This document shows, piece by piece, positions 5,606-9,371 of a DNA stretch of 9,371 nucleotides. The translations under genes were made by a program, and so were the position numbers. Numbering within the stretch: the stretch's first letter is position 1; each line of letters begins with the position of its first letter. This stretch comes from Chromatiaceae bacterium. GTDB lineage: Bacteria; Pseudomonadota; Gammaproteobacteria; Chromatiales; Chromatiaceae. A model generated the notes under the pieces. The model was not told the origin of the DNA, ran no database searches, and saw only the letters and a list, made by a program, of their open reading frames with translations. The stretch spans positions 1-9,371 of the forward strand of contig JAEHCY010000382.1 in assembly GCA_016880695.1 (NCBI GenBank), in the 5' to 3' direction.

Positions 5606-6190
5606 TCACCGATCGGGCACCTGACCTGGCCCCAGCTCTTCGATCACCCGCCCGGTGGCGGTGAAGGAGATGCCCTGGGAATGGGTGGTCACCATTATCG
5701 TCTCGATGACCGGCTCGGTGACCTGCGGGGATTCCGCCACCCAGTCCACCACGAAGTTTGCCCCCGATCCACCGCTCGGGTCCCGCTCCGGAATCAGGTA
5801 CTCCACCGTCGCCATGGGACTGAGCCGCAGGGGGACATCGGTGGCCTCCTTCACCACGTGGCCGGCCGAGTCGTAATAGCGCACGGCGCGAACCAGAATC
5901 GAGTCCCGCGGACTGGTATTGCGAATGCTCAGCGTCACCGCCATGAGAAAGCGCTGCCCATCGCCGTAATAAACGTGGGAATAGGCCGAGACGTACACCA
6001 GTTGTCCCTTGGCGGGCTCGATCCTGGTGGTATCGGCCACCACCCCCCCTTCATCGGGTATCCGTACCAGCGGTTTGACCTTACCCGGAGGGTAGGTTAG
6101 GGGCCTCTTCGGTATCCCGTCCTGGGAATCGCCACAGCCCCCCACGCCCAGAACTACCGTCACCACACCCATGGCCAAGAGTCGATTCAT
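5606..6190 (-). CDS. DUF3124-like lipoprotein
   Basis: This is a predicted exported lipoprotein of unknown function. The frame stays open far upstream, but ATG 6190 is chosen because it gives a proper lipoprotein signal (MNRLLAMGVVTVVLGVGGC, lipobox VGGC, lipidated C19) and has AGGGGGA nine bases upstream. The mature protein is 176 residues. The conserved body matches what I recall of DUF3124: LVYVSAYSHVYYGDGQRF (residues 64-81), LSIRNTSPRDSI (87-98), VRYYDSAG (103-110), SGGSGANFVVDW (139-150), PVIETIMVTT (160-169) and SQGISFTATGRVI (171-183). Gly at +2 favours the outer membrane. It is 182 bases downstream of nhaA, with small hairpins in between, so it may be a separate unit. No enzyme motif is seen; a beta-rich binding domain is plausible. 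Confidence 0.8.
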   Translation of the reverse strand: MNRLLAMGVVTVVLGVGGCGDSQDGIPKRPLTYPPGKVKPLVRIPDEGGVVADTTRIEPAKGQLVYVSAYSHVYYGDGQRFLMAVTLSIRNTSPRDSILVRAVRYYDSAGHVVKEATDVPLRLSPMATVEYLIPERDPSGGSGANFVVDWVAESPQVTEPVIETIMVTTHSQGISFTATGRVIEELGPGQVPDR

Positions 6191-6300
6191 CGCCTGGATT
6201 CCCCCTGGGATCAACGCAATGGATGGGTCCGGCGCGATACACCGCTGATCGCCGCTCGCCCGGAATACACCGGTAAGGATAGCGAGGTTTTGAGGTCTTT

Positions 6301-6363
6301 GGCACCTCTGGCGGTGCCCCCCAATGTCTGCCCAAACTGTATCGCGTAACGCCGGGTTCCGGC
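6301..6363. repeat. Two small hairpins between nhaA and the lipoprotein gene
   Basis: GGCACC (6301-6306) pairs with GGTGCC (6313-6318), and GCCGG (6351-6355) pairs with CCGGC (6359-6363), the latter 10 bases past the nhaA stop on the minus strand. Neither is followed by a T run on the minus strand, so they are weak candidates for mRNA 3'-end structures rather than clear terminators. Confidence 0.3.
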
Positions 6364-6372
6364 CGCGCCCGC

Positions 6373-7557
6373 TCAGGGCTCGCGCGCGGTGCCTGGCTGG
6401 GTCAGGCGCAGGATCAGATATCCCAGGGTGGCCGACAGCGCCGACCCGACCAGGATGCCTAGGCGCTCGGCCCCCAGGTAGGTGGAAGCGGCGTGCTGGA
6501 AGGCGAGCGAGGCCACGAACAGGCTCATGGTAAAGCCGATGCCGCACAGCACCGCCACCCCATAGAACCCCGCCCAGGTTGCCCCATCGGGCAACTTCGC
6601 CCAGCCGAGTCGTATCACCAGGCCACAGAAGAGCAACACGCCAATCTGTTTACCCAGGAACAGCCCCGCTGCAATGCCGAGGGGCACCGGCGCGAACAGG
6701 GCCTCCCAGGTCAAGCCCTGCAGCGACACCCCGGCGTTGGCAAAGGCGAACAAGGGCACGATGAAGAAGGCCACCCAGGGATGCAGCGCATGCTCCAAAT
6801 GGCGCAACGGAGACTGCTCCGGTGCCTCCTTCGCGCCCAAGGGAATGGCGAAGCCGAGTGCGACCCCGGCAAGGGTGGCATGTACCCCCGACTTGAGCAC
6901 TGCCACCCAGAGCACGACGCCGACCAATACGTAGGCCGCGATGCGGGCAACATTGAGCAGATTGAGAATCGCGAGCACGGCGAGGGCGATGGCGGCAATC
7001 GCCAAGCTGGTCAGCGACAGGTCCCCCGAGTAGAAGACGGCGATGATCACAATCACCCCCAAGTCGTCGAAGATCGCCAGCGCCAGCAGGAACACCCGCA
7101 GCGAAACGGGTACCCGGGGCCCCAGCAACGCCAGGACCCCCAGGGCGAAGGCGATATCGGTGGCGGCGGGGATCGCCCAGCCATTGAGCGCCAGCTCATC
7201 GCCTCGGTTCAGCGCCACGTAGACCAGCGCCGGCACGAGCATGCCCCCGATCGCCCCCACCCCAGGGAGGATGATCTGCGAGGGATTGGAGAGCTCCCCC
7301 TCGAGGACTTCCCGCTTCACCTCCAGGCCAATCAGCATGAAGAACACCGCCATCAGCCCGTCGTTGATCCAGAGCAGCAGGGGCTTGGCGAGATGCAGTG
7401 CGCCCAAGCGCACCTCCACCGGGGTGTCGAGCAGGCCGTCGTAGAGCCAGGCGAGCGGCGAGTTCTGCACCAGCAGCGCCAGCGCGGCGGCGGCGAGGAG
7501 CAGCACTCCGCTCGCTGAGTCTCGTTTCAGAAAATCCTGGAGCCAGTCCGATACCAT
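6373..7557 (-). CDS. nhaA: Na+/H+ antiporter NhaA
   Basis: NhaA is an inner-membrane antiporter that exports Na+ (or Li+) in exchange for two protons, controlling internal pH and salt. The 394-residue product is the usual length and strongly hydrophobic, with about 12 membrane segments. Diagnostic residues are present: [21 protein letters not shown] (residues 63-83; E79 corresponds to the pH-sensing region), [10 protein letters not shown] (131-140; D134), [12 protein letters not shown] (158-169; the ion-binding pair D164/D165, equal to E. coli D163/D164), AFANAG (271-276), LGKQIGV (301-307; K303, equal to E. coli K300) and [16 protein letters not shown] (338-353). ATG 7557 is preceded by GAGAGGT with seven bases spacing, lying in the end of the upstream gene, whose stop is only 4 bases away. 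This points to co-transcription and probably coupling with that gene and rimK. Confidence 0.97.
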   Translation of the reverse strand: MVSDWLQDFLKRDSASGVLLLAAAALALLVQNSPLAWLYDGLLDTPVEVRLGALHLAKPLLLWINDGLMAVFFMLIGLEVKREVLEGELSNPSQIILPGVGAIGGMLVPALVYVALNRGDELALNGWAIPAATDIAFALGVLALLGPRVPVSLRVFLLALAIFDDLGVIVIIAVFYSGDLSLTSLAIAAIALAVLAILNLLNVARIAAYVLVGVVLWVAVLKSGVHATLAGVALGFAIPLGAKEAPEQSPLRHLEHALHPWVAFFIVPLFAFANAGVSLQGLTWEALFAPVPLGIAAGLFLGKQIGVLLFCGLVIRLGWAKLPDGATWAGFYGVAVLCGIGFTMSLFVASLAFQHAASTYLGAERLGILVGSALSATLGYLILRLTQPGTAREP

Positions 7558-7561
7558 TTCT

Positions 7562-8179
7562 CTACCTCTCGGTTTCCGGATGTTGGGTTGGTGTTGCCAA
7601 GGGTGTGAGGAGCCGACTCAGAAACGCCCTGGACTGACGATAGATGCCGGCGGCATTCTCCTCGCGCGGGCCGGCCAGGTTGAGAACGACAACGCCCTGC
7701 TGGCTCAGCCACGACCAGACCGCCTGGGGCTCGACCGGCGTGTCGAGGTCCACCCGCAGCAGGGGGCGGCCGTGCTTCGCCGCCATCTCCGCGGTGAAGA
7801 GGGTGCCCCCGGAGAGCGGACCCCGATGCAGGATCAGGGTGGCGTCGGAGTCGCGCACGTTCCATTCCGTGCGCTGGGCATAGTCGGCGGAAGGGGTCTC
7901 GGTGAGCGGATAGCGCGCGGGCAAGGGACCATCAAGGGCCCGCCGCCCCCGCGGACACCAACCCCCCACCGCCATCCCAAGCTCGAGGGCTAGATCCAGG
8001 GCGGCGCGATCTACCCCCGTCTGCCCCCCGGAGACGATCTTGCGCAGGCGGGGCTGGGCGATTCGCTTGCGATGCAGCGCCTCAATGAGCTCGCGGTCGT
8101 GGCGGGCGAAGTAGATATCCTCCTCCGCCATCTCCTTGAGGTGCAGGATACTGGGAAACTCCGAGACGAGTTGGGTCAC
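7562..8179 (-). CDS. Putative molybdenum-carrier family protein
   Basis: The core (residues 45-170) matches the putative molybdenum carrier family, Rossmann-like proteins related to the lysine-decarboxylase/YpsA-type nucleotide-binding fold. Signatures are [16 protein letters not shown] (47-62), [20 protein letters not shown] (72-91), [20 protein letters not shown] (92-111), GPLSGGT (120-126) and [11 protein letters not shown] (163-173). A specific substrate has not been shown for most members, so the name is a family label. Residues 1-44, including [20 protein letters not shown], are an extra N-terminal part, charged and helical. The start is GTG 8179; the alternative ATG 8131 (M17) has AAGGAG directly abutting it with no spacer, which makes it less likely. 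It lies 29 bases after rimK and 4 bases before nhaA. Its role with those neighbours is unclear. Confidence 0.82.
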   Translation of the reverse strand: MTQLVSEFPSILHLKEMAEEDIYFARHDRELIEALHRKRIAQPRLRKIVSGGQTGVDRAALDLALELGMAVGGWCPRGRRALDGPLPARYPLTETPSADYAQRTEWNVRDSDATLILHRGPLSGGTLFTAEMAAKHGRPLLRVDLDTPVEPQAVWSWLSQQGVVVLNLAGPREENAAGIYRQSRAFLSRLLTPLATPTQHPETER

Positions 8180-8208
8180 TCCCGCGCGCGTCTACCCCCA
8201 TCGGTGCA

Positions 8209-9129
8209 TCAGCCGTGGCCGCGGGTGCGCGTTGCACCCGGGCGGCCCTGGCGCTCCGCCAAGCGCTTTTCCATGAACTGGATGGTCATGCCGGCAATAT
8301 CCTTGCCGGTGGCCGTCTCGATGCCCTCGAGCCCCGGCGAGGAGTTGACCTCCATCACCACCGGGCCATGATTCGCGCGCAGAATATCGACACCGGCGGC
8401 ATTGAGTCCCAGGGTCTGGGCGGCGCGCACCGCGGTGGAGCGCTCTTCAGGGGTGATGCGGATGAGGGTGGCCGAGCCGCCCCGGTGGAGGTTGGAGCGG
8501 AACTCTCCTTCCCGGCCCTGTCGCTTCATCGCTGCCACCACCCGATCGCCGATCACAAAGCATCGGATGTCCGACCCCCGGGCCTCACGGATGAACTCCT
8601 GCACCAGGATGTTGGCGTGGAGCCCCATGAAGGCCTCGATCACGCTCTTGGCCGCGGTCTCGGTCTCTGCCAACACTACGCCAATGCCCTGGGTGCCCTC
8701 GAGCAGCTTGATCACCACCGGAGCACCGCCCACCATCTTGATCAGGTCTTCAATATCGTCCGGTTTGTCGGCAAACCCGGTCACGGGCAGGCCAATGCCC
8801 TTGCGGGCGAGCAACTGCAGCGAACGCAGCTTGTCGCGGGCGCGGGTGATGGCCACCGACTCATTCAGTGCGAACGCCCCCATCATCTCGAATTGGCGCA
8901 GCACCGCCGTGCCGTAGAAGGAGACCGAGGCACCGATGCGCGGAATGACCGCGTCGAAACCGCTCAGCGCCTCCCCCTTGTAGTGCATCTCGGGCCGATG
9001 CGAGGCGATGTTCATGTAGCAGCGCAGCACATCGAGCACGCGCACCTCGTGCCCCCGCTGCTTGGCGGCCTCCACCAGGCGCCGGGTGGAATAGAGCCTC
9101 GGGTTTCTCGAAAGGATGGCGATACGCAC
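8209..9129 (-). CDS. rimK: Ribosomal protein S6--L-glutamate ligase RimK
   Basis: RimK is an ATP-grasp ligase that adds glutamate residues to the C-terminus of ribosomal protein S6; some homologues make poly-glutamate. The 306-residue product matches E. coli RimK in length (about 300). It shows [20 protein letters not shown] (residues 1-20), [20 protein letters not shown] (62-81), the ATP-grasp lysines K100 and K141 in [16 protein letters not shown] (138-153), LVQEFI (175-180), DIRCFVIGD (187-195), [18 protein letters not shown] (201-218) and the metal-binding end AGVDILR...[14 protein letters not shown] (D248, E260, N262). The start is GTG 9129 after AAGGAG with an 8-base spacer. The last ~14 residues ([13 protein letters not shown]) are an Arg/Gly-rich tail beyond the ATP-grasp core. 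First gene of the rimK - molybdenum-carrier - nhaA cluster. Confidence 0.95.
   Translation of the reverse strand: MRIAILSRNPRLYSTRRLVEAAKQRGHEVRVLDVLRCYMNIASHRPEMHYKGEALSGFDAVIPRIGASVSFYGTAVLRQFEMMGAFALNESVAITRARDKLRSLQLLARKGIGLPVTGFADKPDDIEDLIKMVGGAPVVIKLLEGTQGIGVVLAETETAAKSVIEAFMGLHANILVQEFIREARGSDIRCFVIGDRVVAAMKRQGREGEFRSNLHRGGSATLIRITPEERSTAVRAAQTLGLNAAGVDILRANHGPVVMEVNSSPGLEGIETATGKDIAGMTIQFMEKRLAERQGRPGATRTRGHG
8222..8240 (-). repeat. Inverted repeat inside the 3' end of rimK
   Basis: CGGGTGC (8222-8228) and GCACCCG (8234-8240) form a perfect 7-bp stem with a five-base loop within the last codons of rimK. No T run follows. It could modulate readthrough or mRNA decay within the operon, but a chance GC-rich palindrome is equally possible. 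Confidence 0.3.
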
Positions 9130-9371
9130 GGATCAAGCTCCTTTGGCTGCTAGAGGGCCGCAGTAGGAACGACAAGGGGATTAACGATTCGCTGGGCGGG
9201 TACCGGAATGCGGGCAAGTTTAGTGATCGGGCTAGAGGAAGCCGCGCGATTACAGGTGCGGGCGGCGGCAGCCCCCCTCTAGCTCCGCTTTGGCAACACC
9301 TGGGACCCCGATCCTCATACACCACACTTTAACAGATCCATTACCCCCGGGCAGCCGAATCACGCCTGCCG
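9130..9371. other. Non-coding region upstream of rimK, with GCTAGAGG repeats
   Basis: I see no gene here. It should hold the rimK promoter on the minus strand, but I find no convincing -35/-10 pair. The octamer GCTAGAGG occurs at 9149-9156 and 9231-9238 and inverted at 9276-9283; the last two form an 8-bp inverted repeat with a 37-base loop. The rimK ribosome-binding site (AAGGAG on the minus strand) lies at about 9138-9143. Confidence 0.5.

Noticed and set aside
6191..6547. N-terminal extension of the lipoprotein frame to 6547
   Set aside because: It overlaps the nhaA 3' end in another frame and would bury the lipoprotein signal peptide; ATG 6190 with its ribosome-binding site is the better start.
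6493..7518. Long plus-strand open frame (341 codons) opposite nhaA
   Set aside because: Its Gln/His/Arg-rich, low-complexity translation is the complement of NhaA membrane helices, so it is a shadow.
8215..9153. Long plus-strand open frame (312 codons) opposite rimK
   Set aside because: Antisense of a clear RimK coding sequence; no independent motif.

Overview
The window is GC-rich chromosomal DNA with dense coding, typical of a proteobacterium. The gene content (RquA, a HupK-type hydrogenase maturation factor, HypD, NhaA, RimK, a DUF3124-like lipoprotein) suggests a metabolically versatile, facultatively anaerobic or phototrophic member of the gamma-, beta- or alphaproteobacteria. A purple-sulfur-bacterium-like gammaproteobacterium is my best guess. 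That placement is inference, because there is no rRNA or other phylogenetic marker here.

Left part, plus strand: a family 2 glycosyltransferase cut off by the window edge (2-745) is followed by an unrecognised probable TIM-barrel protein with a C-terminal membrane segment (824-1825). A 352-bp intergenic region (1826-2177) holds an AT-rich island with a promoter-like sequence and a terminator-like hairpin. Next comes rquA (2178-2912), the enzyme that converts ubiquinone to rhodoquinone. A second, highly structured intergenic region (2913-3226) contains several strong inverted repeats. It leads into a tight pair, hupK (3227-4372) and hypD (4386-5540), both for assembly of the [NiFe]-hydrogenase Fe(CN)2CO centre.

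Right part, minus strand: a DUF3124-like lipoprotein (5606-6190) converges on hypD across a terminator-like hairpin. Upstream of it, reading leftward, is a compact rimK - putative molybdenum-carrier - nhaA cluster (9129 down to 6373) with gaps of 29 and 4 bases, probably one operon. The last ~240 bases (9130-9371) are the non-coding upstream region of rimK.

The functional theme of the left half is anaerobic hydrogen and quinone metabolism. Rhodoquinone is the low-potential quinone used for fumarate reduction, and HupK/HypD mature the hydrogenases that could feed it electrons. The most interesting non-gene signal is the structured segment 3066-3192 just before hupK, with a 14-bp stem and a possible pseudoknot partner. 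No mobile element, CRISPR array, tRNA or rRNA was found.
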